Positions 1 through 7,615 of a stretch of 64,000 nt of DNA are shown here, piece by piece. The notes beneath the pieces were generated by a model. It worked only from the letters and a program-made list of their open reading frames with translations, did not search any database and was not told the DNA's origin. Source of the stretch: Rhodobiaceae bacterium UBA7804 (GTDB taxonomy: Bacteria > Pseudomonadota > Alphaproteobacteria > Parvibaculales > Parvibaculaceae); NCBI GenBank assembly GCA_002480495.1, contig DLCG01000017.1, positions 62,473 to 126,472 on the forward strand. The letters are read 5' to 3'. How positions within the stretch are numbered: position 1 is the first letter of the stretch; the number at the start of each line of letters is the position of its first letter. The position numbers and the translations under genes are program-made.

Positions 1-2
1 GT

Positions 3-44
3 GTCATGGCCCGGCTCGGCATTACGCCCCGACCGCAAGGATAA
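3..44 (+). CDS. possible 3' end of an upstream gene
   Basis: One frame entering from the window edge reads 13 codons and stops at TAA 42-44, leaving 62 bases before fdxA. In related genomes an S4-type RNA-binding protein often precedes fdxA, but too little is visible here to identify a product. It could equally be untranslated sequence. Confidence 0.25.
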   Translation, partial: VMARLGITPRPQG

Positions 45-106
45 GCAGAGGGGGAGACCCCGGAAGGAGCGGCCGCTACAAGCCGGCGGCGCTATTGGAG
101 AGTGCG

Positions 107-445
107 ATGACCTATGTCGTGACCGATGCCTGTATCCGCTGCAAATACATGGATTGCGTGGAGGTATGCCCCGTTGATTGCTTCTACGAGGGCGAAAACA
201 TGCTGGTTATCCATCCGGACGAATGCATCGATTGCGGCGTCTGCGAACCGGAATGCCCTGCCGAAGCCATCAAGCCCGACACGGAGCCGGGCCTGGAAAA
301 GTGGCTCGAGCTCAATAATGAATATGCCGGCAAGTGGCCGAACATCACGATCAAGCGCGAGCCGCCCGCCGATGCAGATGACTGGCAAGGCGTTTCGGGC
401 AAGTTCGAGGAGCATTTCAGCCCCGAACCTGGTGAGGGCGACTAA
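107..445 (+). CDS. fdxA: 7Fe ferredoxin FdxA
   Basis: Small cytoplasmic electron carrier of 112 residues. Nine cysteines follow the Azotobacter FdI pattern: C9, C17 and C50 should hold the [3Fe-4S] cluster, and C21, C40, C43 and C46 the [4Fe-4S] cluster; C12 and C25 are extra. The N-terminus TYVVTDACIRCKYMDCVEVC is typical of the alphaproteobacterial FdxA family. The ATG at 107 was chosen because GGAG (97-100) lies 6 bases upstream; a TTG at 95 would start before that ribosome site. The redox partner cannot be told from context. It stands alone on its strand, with a long non-coding stretch before carD. Confidence 0.95.
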   Translation: MTYVVTDACIRCKYMDCVEVCPVDCFYEGENMLVIHPDECIDCGVCEPECPAEAIKPDTEPGLEKWLELNNEYAGKWPNITIKREPPADADDWQGVSGKFEEHFSPEPGEGD

Positions 446-981
446 CCCTTCCCAGCCTCTTCCCGGCTCCCTGAATCCCCAAAAAGCCTCAGGAAACTGC
501 GAAGAAAAACGCCTATCCTCCTGTGTTAACTGTCTTTTTAGCGGACGTCCTTCCAACGGACCGGTTCTTGTGCTATATATGTCGCACAGGAATTTCCGCG
601 AACGCAGGCGCACACCTGATCGAAAGGTCTAGGGCCCGCCAACGAGTTGAGTGTGTCTAACCAGTTTCCGGCGCAAGGTGGCTAGACTTCTTGTTCCGGC
701 TTGGCTGGAGATGTTGAGCCCGATGGAAGGGTGGCAACAAGGCCGAACCCCGATCGCGGGCCTCGCCCCCTACAGGAAGGCGCAGGTGTCGCCATCGAGG
801 ATGGTCTTCTTGTTCGATCGGCTCTGTAGAACCGGAACGTCAATCCGGTCGGGAGTCTTCGACAGCCCGCTGGCGAGCGGCACCTCCACATGACAGCGGA
901 GCGCGAATTACTGAGCCGCGAAGCGGGCATGATGCCCCTTCAGGCCTTCGGAAAAGAGAAAGGCTGGGTATAGGAAAGACG
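446..981. other. non-coding interval, probable long carD leader
   Basis: No supported gene lies in these 536 bases. A possible promoter sits at 551-579, about 400 bases before carD, so carD may have a long leader or the interval may encode a small RNA. Several GC-rich hairpins can be drawn around 740-790, but I could not match the sequence to 6S, RNase P, SRP or tmRNA. Confidence 0.5.
551..579 (+). promoter_or_regulatory. candidate promoter upstream of carD
   Basis: A TATATA -10-like box (574-579) lies 17 bases after TTCCAA (551-556), which matches only three of six -35 positions. The local AT-rich patch stands out in a GC-rich background. Assignment to carD is by position only. Confidence 0.35.
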
Positions 982-2064
982 ATGGCGAGCAAAACCACCA
1001 AGACACCCAAGTCGAAGTCTGCGCCCGTGAAATCGAAAGCCGCGACCAAACCGGCCAAGGTCGGCGCCAAAGCGGCAACCGCAAAAACCAAGGCGACGAA
1101 GGCTGCACCGGCGAAAGCCAAGACGGCCGTCTCCAAGACCGCCAGCAAGGCAGCGCCGAAAACCGCCGCCAAGACTGCTGCGAAGCCTGCCAAGGCAAAA
1201 GCTGCACCGAAGGCTGCGGCCAAGCCGGCCGCAAAGTCTGCCGCCGCCAAGAAGCCCGCGGCAAAGGCGAAGGCTGCTCCTGCAAAGCCCGCTCCGAAGA
1301 AAAAGGAGCCCGCCGCCAAGTCGGAAGCGAAAGCCGCCCCTGCCAAGCAGGCGCCCAAAACACCGAGCAACGCCGCCAGCAAGCTGATCGCCGCAGCCAA
1401 GAGCCGGGCTGAAAAAGCGCGCAGCGCTGAAAAAGCCAAGCCGGCGAAAGAGACGTCCACCCAGGCGAAGCCTGCGAAAACCGAAACGCCCAAGGCAAAG
1501 GCTGAGCCTGCGAAGCCCGCGGCACCGCGGCCTAACTTCAAGGCGAAGGAATTCGTGGTCTATCCCGCGCACGGCGTCGGACAGATTCTCGAGATCGAGG
1601 AGCAGGAGGTGGCGGGCCACAAGCTCGAGCTTTTCGTCATCAACTTCGACAAGGAGAAGATGACACTCCGCGTGCCCACCAACAAGGCAAGTGCAGTCGG
1701 CATGCGTAAGCTTTCCGACGCAGGCGTGGTCGATTCCGCGCTTGAGACGCTTCGGGGCCGCGCGCGTATCAAGCGCACCATGTGGAGCCGCAGAGCTCAG
1801 GAATACGAAGCCAAGATCAACTCTGGCGATCTGATCTCGATCGCGGAGGTGGTTCGCGACCTCTATCGTTCCGAACGTCAACCGGAACAGTCATATTCAG
1901 AGCGCCAGCTTTACGAGGCTGCGCTCGACCGTATGGCGCGTGAAGTCGCCGCCGTGGAGCGGATCGGCGAGGATGCTGCCATCGAAAGGGTAGAACAGGC
2001 ACTTCAGGGAACGCCGAAAGGCGAGAAGACGCCCAAGACCGATGAAGCCAGCGAGGCAGCATAA
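982..2064 (+). CDS. carD: CarD-family transcription regulator with histone-H1-like N-terminal tail
   Basis: CarD/CdnL proteins bind the RNA polymerase beta subunit through a Tudor-like RID domain and stabilise open complexes. Here residues ~185-350 form the usual CarD unit: the RID begins FVVYPAHGVGQILEIEEQE, followed by the helical domain with MWSRRAQEYEAKI and the YSERQLYEAALDRMA segment. Residues ~1-180 are a tail made almost wholly of Ala, Lys and Pro (AAPAKAK-type repeats), resembling the C-tail of bacterial histone-H1-like proteins and likely disordered and DNA-binding. Most alphaproteobacterial CarD proteins are roughly half this length. The start is supported by AGGAAAG before the ATG. 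A strong terminator follows. Whether the tail alters promoter binding is inference. Confidence 0.9.
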   Translation: MASKTTKTPKSKSAPVKSKAATKPAKVGAKAATAKTKATKAAPAKAKTAVSKTASKAAPKTAAKTAAKPAKAKAAPKAAAKPAAKSAAAKKPAAKAKAAPAKPAPKKKEPAAKSEAKAAPAKQAPKTPSNAASKLIAAAKSRAEKARSAEKAKPAKETSTQAKPAKTETPKAKAEPAKPAAPRPNFKAKEFVVYPAHGVGQILEIEEQEVAGHKLELFVINFDKEKMTLRVPTNKASAVGMRKLSDAGVVDSALETLRGRARIKRTMWSRRAQEYEAKINSGDLISIAEVVRDLYRSERQPEQSYSERQLYEAALDRMAREVAAVERIGEDAAIERVEQALQGTPKGEKTPKTDEASEAA

Positions 2065-2096
2065 GTGCTTCAACGGCGACTCTCTGCTGAAATTGA

Positions 2097-2123
2097 AAGG
2101 CCCGGCATCAGCCGGGCCTTTTT
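2097..2123 (+). terminator. Rho-independent terminator after carD
   Basis: Perfect 8-bp GC stem (GGCCCGGC, loop ATCA, GCCGGGCC) at 2099-2118 followed by five T, 35 bases after the carD stop. Confidence 0.92.
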
Positions 2124-2163
2124 GTTTGGATGCCTTGACGTTTCACCTCGTGGCGCGGAAACG

Positions 2164-2188
2164 GGAACATTTTTCGGGACGGCGAGTT
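2164..2188 (+). promoter_or_regulatory. candidate EcfG-type (general stress sigma) promoter of rpoH
   Basis: GGAAC (2164-2168) followed 16 bases later by AGTT (2185-2188) resembles the EcfG consensus GGAAC-N16/17-CGTT, with one mismatch. It lies 72 bases before the rpoH start. EcfG control of a second rpoH is established in several alphaproteobacteria; its use here is inference. Confidence 0.4.
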
Positions 2189-2259
2189 GATCTTAGACGG
2201 AGGCTGAAGCGTAGAAAAATCGACACAAGCTGCGAAGTCCCACATCCTGCAAGGAAGGG

Positions 2260-3165
2260 GTGACCGAGATGGCACATATGGACACGCCCGAAACCCAGCG
2301 AGCCAATCGCCGCTTCATGAAGCGCGCGATGACGGTCCCGTTGCTTGACGAAAAGCATGAATTCGAACTCGCGCGGCGCTGGAAGGAAGAACGGGACGAA
2401 CAGGCCCTGCACGAACTCACCCGCGCCTATATGCGCCTCGTAATCTCGCTCGCCACCCGCTTCCGGAATTACGGCTTGCCCTATGGCGACCTGATACAGG
2501 AAGGGAATGTCGGTCTCATGCAGGCTGCCGCACGCTTCGAGCCGGAACGCGGGGTCCGCTTCTCCACTTATGCAAGCTGGTGGATTCGTGCGGCGATCCA
2601 GGATTATATCCTGCGCAACTGGTCGATCGTACGGACAGGCACGACCGCGGCGCACAAGTCGCTTTTCTTCAACCTGCGCAGGCTTCGTTCCCTGATCGCA
2701 AACGGAACCAGGCAGAACCTGACGGAAGAAGATCGCATCTTTATCGCCCGGCGCCTCGGCGTTGGCGCCCGCGATGTCGAGGCGATCGATGCTCGCCTGA
2801 TGAGCGGCGACCGTTCGCTGAATGCAATGGTCAGCGATACGAGTTCGGCGGAAAGCACGACCGAATGGCAAGACCTTCTGCCCTGCGAGCGCCCTCTGCC
2901 CGAAGATGAAGTCATGGAAACCCATGACAGTCGCCAGCGCGCCAAATGGATTGAGGAAGCTCTGACAACTCTCAATGAGCGTGAACTGACGATCATCAGG
3001 GAGCGTCGTCTGCGCGACGAGGCTGTGACGCTCGAAACACTGGGAAATCAGCTTGGCATTTCCAAGGAGCGCGTGCGCCAGATCGAACATGCCGCCTTGC
3101 GGAAGCTCCGGGATGCGTTGCTGAGCAAAGTACCGGATCCGCAGGAAGCGGGGCTTCTCGCCTGA
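2260..3165 (+). CDS. rpoH: RNA polymerase sigma factor RpoH (sigma-32 family, probably RpoH2-like)
   Basis: Heat-shock/stress sigma factor of ~300 residues directing core RNA polymerase. Region 2 carries LIQEGNVGLMQAAARF and FSTYASWWIRAAIQDYILRN (79-120). The RpoH-specific box appears as HKSLFFNLR (132-140). Region 4 ends with the helix-turn-helix around LGISKERVRQIEHAALRKL. The GTG at 2260 and ATGs at 2269 and 2278 are all possible starts; AAGGAAGGGG (2251-2260) fits the 2269 ATG well. The divergence from a standard RpoH1 (for example AHKS instead of QRK before LFFNLR) and the EcfG-like promoter suggest the second, general-stress paralogue, which is an inference. Confidence 0.9.
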   Translation: MTEMAHMDTPETQRANRRFMKRAMTVPLLDEKHEFELARRWKEERDEQALHELTRAYMRLVISLATRFRNYGLPYGDLIQEGNVGLMQAAARFEPERGVRFSTYASWWIRAAIQDYILRNWSIVRTGTTAAHKSLFFNLRRLRSLIANGTRQNLTEEDRIFIARRLGVGARDVEAIDARLMSGDRSLNAMVSDTSSAESTTEWQDLLPCERPLPEDEVMETHDSRQRAKWIEEALTTLNERELTIIRERRLRDEAVTLETLGNQLGISKERVRQIEHAALRKLRDALLSKVPDPQEAGLLA

Positions 3166-3171
3166 TCTTTT

Positions 3172-4650
3172 CTAGCGATCCACGATCAACTTAACACGCT
3201 GGCCGGTAGAAGGTTGCTCGTTTGGGCCAAGCCCGTTCAGCACGCGGAAACGCTCTGTCGGGTAATCGGAAAAAGCCATCCGGCGGCCAAAATCCGCAGC
3301 CATCTCGCCTGCGCGAACGGTCGCGATCCTTATCCGCAGCGGCTCGACCGACCGTGCCTCTGCGGCGGTAATCTTTCGAAAGCTCATCACAATCGACTTC
3401 AGGGCCACGTCGTAGCGGTCGCCCGTTTGTGGCAGAGTACCCATCAGGAATCTGTAGACCTGATCGGGCGCGTACTCTATCGCCACAATGCGTCCGTTAT
3501 ATTTGCCGATTGTCGCGGTCGCCGTGGCGGCCTTCATTCCGTTCAGCGTGAAACGCTCAAGAGACGTGAGCCTGACACCCCTCGCCCACACATTGGCAAG
3601 ATATTGTCCAATCTCGAGATCCGCCTGCTTACTTGCGCCATCGAACTGCGCGATGGTGCCTTCGGGCCCTTCTATCAGAACCGCGCGCGGGCTGTTCGTG
3701 ATCGAGAAGCGCTGCGGTGCGTTGAATGCAAATCGAAGCTTCGGATGAATGAACTCGCGGTCCCGCACTATGCCTTGCTCGGGATCGTCGCCATAGAGGA
3801 TGCCATCTATGGCCGCCAGATAGGCTTCGCGATTTCGTCGCTGCTGCCCCATGGAAATTCCGGTCGCACGCGCATGTTCAACAGCTGCGGCGACCCGGTC
3901 AGGCGTCGCAGGGTGGCTGGCCAGCCAGTCGTTTCGTGAAGCACTGTACTGCGCGTTGCGGATCCTTGCAGTGAGAGCCGAGTGTTCCCCCATTACTTCG
4001 AGGAAGTCGGCGGCAGCATAAGGGTCGTAGCCAGCTTGAGCGAGATAGCGAACGCCAAGCATATCGGCTTCGTATTCCTGTTCCCGGGAGTAGCTTGCAA
4101 GCAATCCTTGACCGCCGAGCCCGACGATTTGATTGATGGCATCACTCCCAACGACCGCCCCGAGAACTGCACCGAGAAGTGAGGTTCCCATTGCGGCTGT
4201 CTGGCGCTGCGCGGAATGCCGGGCATTCACATGCCCGATTTCATGACCAATGACACCCGCAAGTTCCGCCTCGTCATTGGCGAGCGCCATAAGGCCACGC
4301 GTCACATAGACATAGCCTCCCGGCAAGGCAAAGGCGTTGACGACCGGGCTGTCCAGCACCGTCACCCGATAAGGGCCGTCTGGCCGGTTCGTGACCTGTA
4401 CGATCCGCGCGGTCACCTCCGCGACGTAGCTGCCGAGCCGCGGATCGTCATAGGCACCGCCATAGGCTTCAAGAATTTTCGGGTGCGCTTCCGCCCCCGC
4501 CCGTGCCTCCTGTTCGGCGGACATGAGCGGCGCAATTTGCCTCTCGCCTGTAGCCGGATTTGCGGCGCATCCCGCAATGACGGCAAGGCACAGTGCTGGA
4601 ACAAGAAGACGAAGACCAAGTCCCATCGGCGGAAGAATGACGCGCAACAT
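3172..4650 (-). CDS. M48-family metalloprotease lipoprotein (BepA/YfgC-like)
   Basis: Periplasmic zinc protease probably involved in outer-membrane quality control. Starting at 4650 (ATG, upstream GGAG) it has 492 residues. A lipoprotein signal peptide ends in the lipobox at C28 (AVIAGC). The zinc site HEIGH is at 136-140, and the third ligand glutamate lies in EADMLG near 194. The C-terminal ~60 residues (TVRAGEMAADFGRRM, FRVLNGL, GQRVKLI) look like a LysM-type fold and would suit cell-wall contact. The upstream ATG at 4677 would spoil the signal peptide, so it was not used. It follows the SNase-like gene by 32 bases on the same strand, probably co-transcribed. Confidence 0.9.
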   Translation of the reverse strand: MLRVILPPMGLGLRLLVPALCLAVIAGCAANPATGERQIAPLMSAEQEARAGAEAHPKILEAYGGAYDDPRLGSYVAEVTARIVQVTNRPDGPYRVTVLDSPVVNAFALPGGYVYVTRGLMALANDEAELAGVIGHEIGHVNARHSAQRQTAAMGTSLLGAVLGAVVGSDAINQIVGLGGQGLLASYSREQEYEADMLGVRYLAQAGYDPYAAADFLEVMGEHSALTARIRNAQYSASRNDWLASHPATPDRVAAAVEHARATGISMGQQRRNREAYLAAIDGILYGDDPEQGIVRDREFIHPKLRFAFNAPQRFSITNSPRAVLIEGPEGTIAQFDGASKQADLEIGQYLANVWARGVRLTSLERFTLNGMKAATATATIGKYNGRIVAIEYAPDQVYRFLMGTLPQTGDRYDVALKSIVMSFRKITAAEARSVEPLRIRIATVRAGEMAADFGRRMAFSDYPTERFRVLNGLGPNEQPSTGQRVKLIVDR

Positions 4651-4682
4651 ATGGCTCCATATTCCGGGGGGATGCATTTAGA

Positions 4683-5558
4683 TCAATGATCTTCCCTTGA
4701 AAATTCGATTTGTTCCGGATGGGATATCTCGATCTCCGGGCCGTTGTAGCGGTCGAGCCATCCTCGAACCCGGACAAGCTTGCCCGAAAGGGCGGCCAGG
4801 TCTTTCCGCCCGGTAGAATCATCCAGAAGCGACGTCCAAGGCTCTTCGGCAGCGAGAAGCTTAACGTCCCGCTCCCGGACTGTCACCGTGAAGTCGTTTC
4901 GGTAGTCCTCACCGAAGTTGATATAGAGCCGTCCCCGAACCTGCGTGGCGGAGACAATCTCACCCTCGACGAGTTCAAAACTTCCGATGCGCTCCATGAG
5001 ACCGTTCGGATTCGATGCATCGCGAATATCGTAGAAGGGGTCCACCCAGATCCCACGCCCGGCTCCTCTCGCCTCGCGTTCAGCCGAAAGGAGTTCGTCG
5101 CTACACGCACGGTTGTCGTTGAAGGTGTAAACGCGCGCCAGACCGCTACGCAGCATCTCCCTTTGCAGCCAGAGGTTCTCCGTGTCAGCGTCCTTAACGA
5201 AAACCTGCGCAAGAACCCTTCCGTGCCGGTCGCTCCGCGTACCCCCGAAACGGAGCATTACTGTCTTGTCCAAAGCAAGGTCGGAGAGAGCTTTTCTCGC
5301 TTCCACTGCGAGCGGCCAGGCCTGGAAGTTGGGACGCCCTAGCGGCAATTTCGGCGCTTGAATACCCGTCAATCGAACTTCCCGCCCGTCCTCGAGCAGC
5401 AGGGTATCCCCATCGACGATTTCAACGACACGTGAAGATTGTTCGTCATCCTCGAGACGACATTCGGCGGCGCGAGCACCCTCCGCGAATTGAAAAGAGG
5501 AAAGGACAAGAAAGGTCAGGATCAGGACAAGAGGCGAAGGCGCATCTTGCAAAATCAT
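4683..5558 (-). CDS. secreted SNase-like (thermonuclease-fold) protein with altered active site
   Basis: 291 residues with an N-terminal signal peptide (hydrophobic stretch 9-26). Residues ~43-165 follow the staphylococcal nuclease OB-fold: VVEIVDGDTLLLEDGREVRLTGI, then LWLQREMLRSGLARVY. The catalytic arginine equivalent (R62) is present, but the usual VDTPE/IDAPE motif reads IQAPK (66-70), so the calcium-binding aspartate and the catalytic glutamate both appear to be replaced. Residues ~190-285 may be a second OB-like module. Enzymatic nuclease activity is therefore doubtful. The start has a strong ribosome site (GAGGTGA). It is 34 bases downstream of the response regulator and upstream of the M48 gene, suggesting one transcript. 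Confidence 0.82.
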   Translation of the reverse strand: MILQDAPSPLVLILTFLVLSSFQFAEGARAAECRLEDDEQSSRVVEIVDGDTLLLEDGREVRLTGIQAPKLPLGRPNFQAWPLAVEARKALSDLALDKTVMLRFGGTRSDRHGRVLAQVFVKDADTENLWLQREMLRSGLARVYTFNDNRACSDELLSAEREARGAGRGIWVDPFYDIRDASNPNGLMERIGSFELVEGEIVSATQVRGRLYINFGEDYRNDFTVTVRERDVKLLAAEEPWTSLLDDSTGRKDLAALSGKLVRVRGWLDRYNGPEIEISHPEQIEFSREDH

Positions 5559-5592
5559 GCGATCACCTCAATACACTGGCCAGAGCCCCTTC

Positions 5593-6243
5593 TCAGGCAG
5601 ATCCCTCTACAGGCGGGCGCGGATTGCTTCTGAGCGCGATGATAGCCGCTTCCGTGCGATTTCGAACGCCAAGCGCCTGCAGGATTGCATTTACATGGAG
5701 TTTGACGGTGGCGATGGAAATACCCAACACTCGCGCAATCTCCTGGTTGGATCGTCCCTTGCCGAGTTCCTGCAGAACCTCCCGCTGACGGGGCGTGAGT
5801 TTTTCCTGGCCGGCGCCGACAAACGCTTTCGGCGGCTCTGCAAATCCTTCGGCTTCGACGGTGAGCAGGATGTCCGGCACGTAACGGCCACCCATCTCGA
5901 TCATACGCAACGCACTTTCGACAAGATTGATGCTCATGGTCTTGGGTATGAACCCCGCAATGCCAAGATCCATCACCTCCCGCACGAAACCGGGCGAACT
6001 CCTGTCGCTGAAAACCGCAATCTTGCCATCCGTCCGGGAAACGAAGTCGCTCAGAGTTTCCACATCGGAAAGAATCCCGCTTCCTGCATCGAAAAGAACC
6101 AGATCAGCCGATCCGGTATCCGTTCCGTTCAGCGGCCGGTGACCGGTGGCCACACGTATATCTGCGCCGGAATAGAGCCGCCTCACGATCGAGGAAAGGC
6201 CCTCACAGAAGATCGGTTGCTCGCCGATGATCAGCACGCGCAT
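5593..6243 (-). CDS. NarL/LuxR-type response regulator
   Basis: 216-residue transcription regulator. The receiver half has the phospho-acceptor candidate D52 (ADLVLFD), a conserved lysine in FIPKTM, but a reduced acidic pocket at the N-terminus (IIGEQP). The C-terminal half (150-205) is a LuxR helix-turn-helix: LTPRQREVLQELGKGRSNQE with TVKLHVNAILQALG. No histidine kinase is adjacent, so it is an orphan here. It may head the transcript with the SNase-like and M48 genes. Confidence 0.9.
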   Translation of the reverse strand: MRVLIIGEQPIFCEGLSSIVRRLYSGADIRVATGHRPLNGTDTGSADLVLFDAGSGILSDVETLSDFVSRTDGKIAVFSDRSSPGFVREVMDLGIAGFIPKTMSINLVESALRMIEMGGRYVPDILLTVEAEGFAEPPKAFVGAGQEKLTPRQREVLQELGKGRSNQEIARVLGISIATVKLHVNAILQALGVRNRTEAAIIALRSNPRPPVEGSA

Positions 6244-6499
6244 CCTGCCCCCCTTTCATTCTGAAAATCGGGAAGCGGCCTGAGACAACAATCAATGCGT
6301 GTTGCAGAATGGCACATACAACCAAAATCAACCTTAAAGCGTAGATATAGATATTTAGGCCAAATTGGATGAAGACGCAAAGCGCCGAATTGCCCGTCGC
6401 TATGCCGCTGTTTCATCCGCCTATTGCGGCGCGAAGGGAGCTGACCTAGGTTTCCGGGCGCGGCGACCTGGCGACGCCTGGAGACACCCGCATCTCTGA

Positions 6500-6576
6500 G
6501 ACCCCGTAGCTCAGCTGGATAGAGCATCAGATTCCTAATCTGAGGGTCGCGCGTTCGAATCGCGCCGGGGTCACCA
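6500..6576 (+). tRNA. tRNA-Arg (CCT)
   Basis: Full cloverleaf: acceptor GACCCCG pairs CGGGGTC (6566-6572), discriminator A and encoded CCA (6574-6576). The anticodon loop TTCCTAA between TCAGA and TCTGA gives CCT. The T-arm carries TTCGAAT between GCGCG and CGCGC. Confidence 0.96.
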
Positions 6577-6700
6577 CCTTTTGCCGTGAAGGGCAGAACA
6601 TCAGGCTCAGGCTTCAGCTTCAGATGTAATGCGGAATGGCGCATTTCTTCCTCCGTCGCAGTAACAGGGATTTGGCAGCCTGATCGCCTGGCTGTATAAC

Positions 6701-6719
6701 TTTGTTGGTAGGCAACAAA
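6701..6719. promoter_or_regulatory. inverted repeat, candidate operator of the S24 regulator
   Basis: TTTGTTG and CAACAAA are perfect 7-bp arms with a 5-base spacer, 165 bases before the S24 regulator gene. Phage-type repressors usually bind such dyads upstream of their own gene. Confidence 0.4.
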
Positions 6720-6752
6720 CCCTTAATACAAACATATCTTGGCATCAGTCAA

Positions 6753-6764
6753 CAAGAATTCTTG
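6753..6764. promoter_or_regulatory. 12-bp perfect palindrome, candidate operator
   Basis: CAAGAATTCTTG is a perfect 12-bp palindrome between the 6701-6719 dyad and the S24 regulator gene. Its sequence differs from that dyad, so the two need not bind the same protein. Confidence 0.35.
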
Positions 6765-6883
6765 GCCACTCTGCCTACGTCTTCTGGCGCGGGGCACCCC
6801 ACGCGTGCAGATTTTTCACAGAACGCTGATTTTATTAGGTTTTTTCTCTCCTTTTGCCGCTCTCAAACCGGTACCTCTATAAG

Positions 6884-7603
6884 ATGAGTGTCTCCGCCCG
6901 CCTTGTTCAAATAAGAAGATTTCTTGGTCTTTCACAAAAGGAAATGGGCAAGCGAGTCGGCGTTTCTGGTACGACGTGGCAAAACTACGAATTGGAGAAT
7001 GCCGCTCCGAATGCGCATGTGCTGGCGCATCTGTCGGGTGAAGGCTTCGACATGAACTGGGTGCTGACCGGCATGGGAGAGATGAGAGCCGAGGGGGCGG
7101 GCCGGAAAGCCGAAGCGGGATTTGCCGAACTTGCACCGCTCGACCTGCGGCGCGATCAGGTAGGCGGCGCCGGCGCGCATATGCTCGTGCCGCGCTTCAC
7201 CCTGCGGACGCTCGACACGGAAACGGGCAAGCGCATGACGATCGAGGACCGGTCGCTTCTCGATGCGATTTCCTTCCGCCGCGACTTCATCCGCAATGAA
7301 CTGAAGGCGGACCCCGCGCAGCTGATTGCAGTGGAAGCGCCGGACGATTCCATGGAGCCGACATTCGCGGAAGGCGACCTGCTGCTTGCCGATACGGCCG
7401 AACCGAAATTGCGCGGCGGCGGCATCTATGTTCTGGCGAGCGGCGGCACGCTGCTCGTGAAGCGGCTTCAGACGAAGATCGATGGCGGCGTCATCGTCTC
7501 AAGCGACAATGCGGGCCGCTACCCCGCGGAAGAAATTCGCAAGGAGGATGCGGAGAAGCTGAAGATCGTCGGCCGCGTGATCTGGCGCGGCGGACGGATG
7601 TAG
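6884..7603 (+). CDS. XRE/S24 phage-repressor-like regulator
   Basis: 239 residues. The first ~60 form an XRE helix-turn-helix (RRFLGLSQKEMGKRVGVSGT). The C-terminal half is a LexA/CI-type S24 domain with the serine in DDSMEPTF (S156) and the lysine in LLVKRL (K193), so it could self-cleave or dimerise. It resembles stand-alone repressors that respond to DNA damage. The ATG at 6884 was preferred over a TTG at 6854; neither has a clear ribosome site. No phage genes surround it, so it is either a domesticated repressor or a cellular stress regulator. Confidence 0.85.
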   Translation: MSVSARLVQIRRFLGLSQKEMGKRVGVSGTTWQNYELENAAPNAHVLAHLSGEGFDMNWVLTGMGEMRAEGAGRKAEAGFAELAPLDLRRDQVGGAGAHMLVPRFTLRTLDTETGKRMTIEDRSLLDAISFRRDFIRNELKADPAQLIAVEAPDDSMEPTFAEGDLLLADTAEPKLRGGGIYVLASGGTLLVKRLQTKIDGGVIVSSDNAGRYPAEEIRKEDAEKLKIVGRVIWRGGRM

Positions 7604-7615
7604 GCGGATGCCGCG

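Larger units (their letters stand above)
6577..6883. other. AT-rich intergenic region between tRNA-Arg and the S24 regulator
   Basis: No gene seen in these 307 bases. The segment is more AT-rich than its surroundings and contains two palindromes (listed separately). No copy of the tRNA 3' end, which would mark an integration site, was found nearby. Confidence 0.5.

Noticed and set aside
651..893. 80-residue frame before carD
   Set aside because: No ribosome site, no protein-like pattern; falls within the likely carD leader.
446..981. 6S, SRP, RNase P RNA or tmRNA
   Set aside because: None of the conserved core sequences could be found.
1000..1530. tandem-repeat tract that might be a CRISPR or satellite
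   Set aside because: It is the Lys/Ala/Pro-coding tail of CarD; there are no regular repeats and spacers.
6500..7603. prophage at tRNA-Arg
   Set aside because: No integrase, no structural genes and no repeat of the tRNA end were seen.
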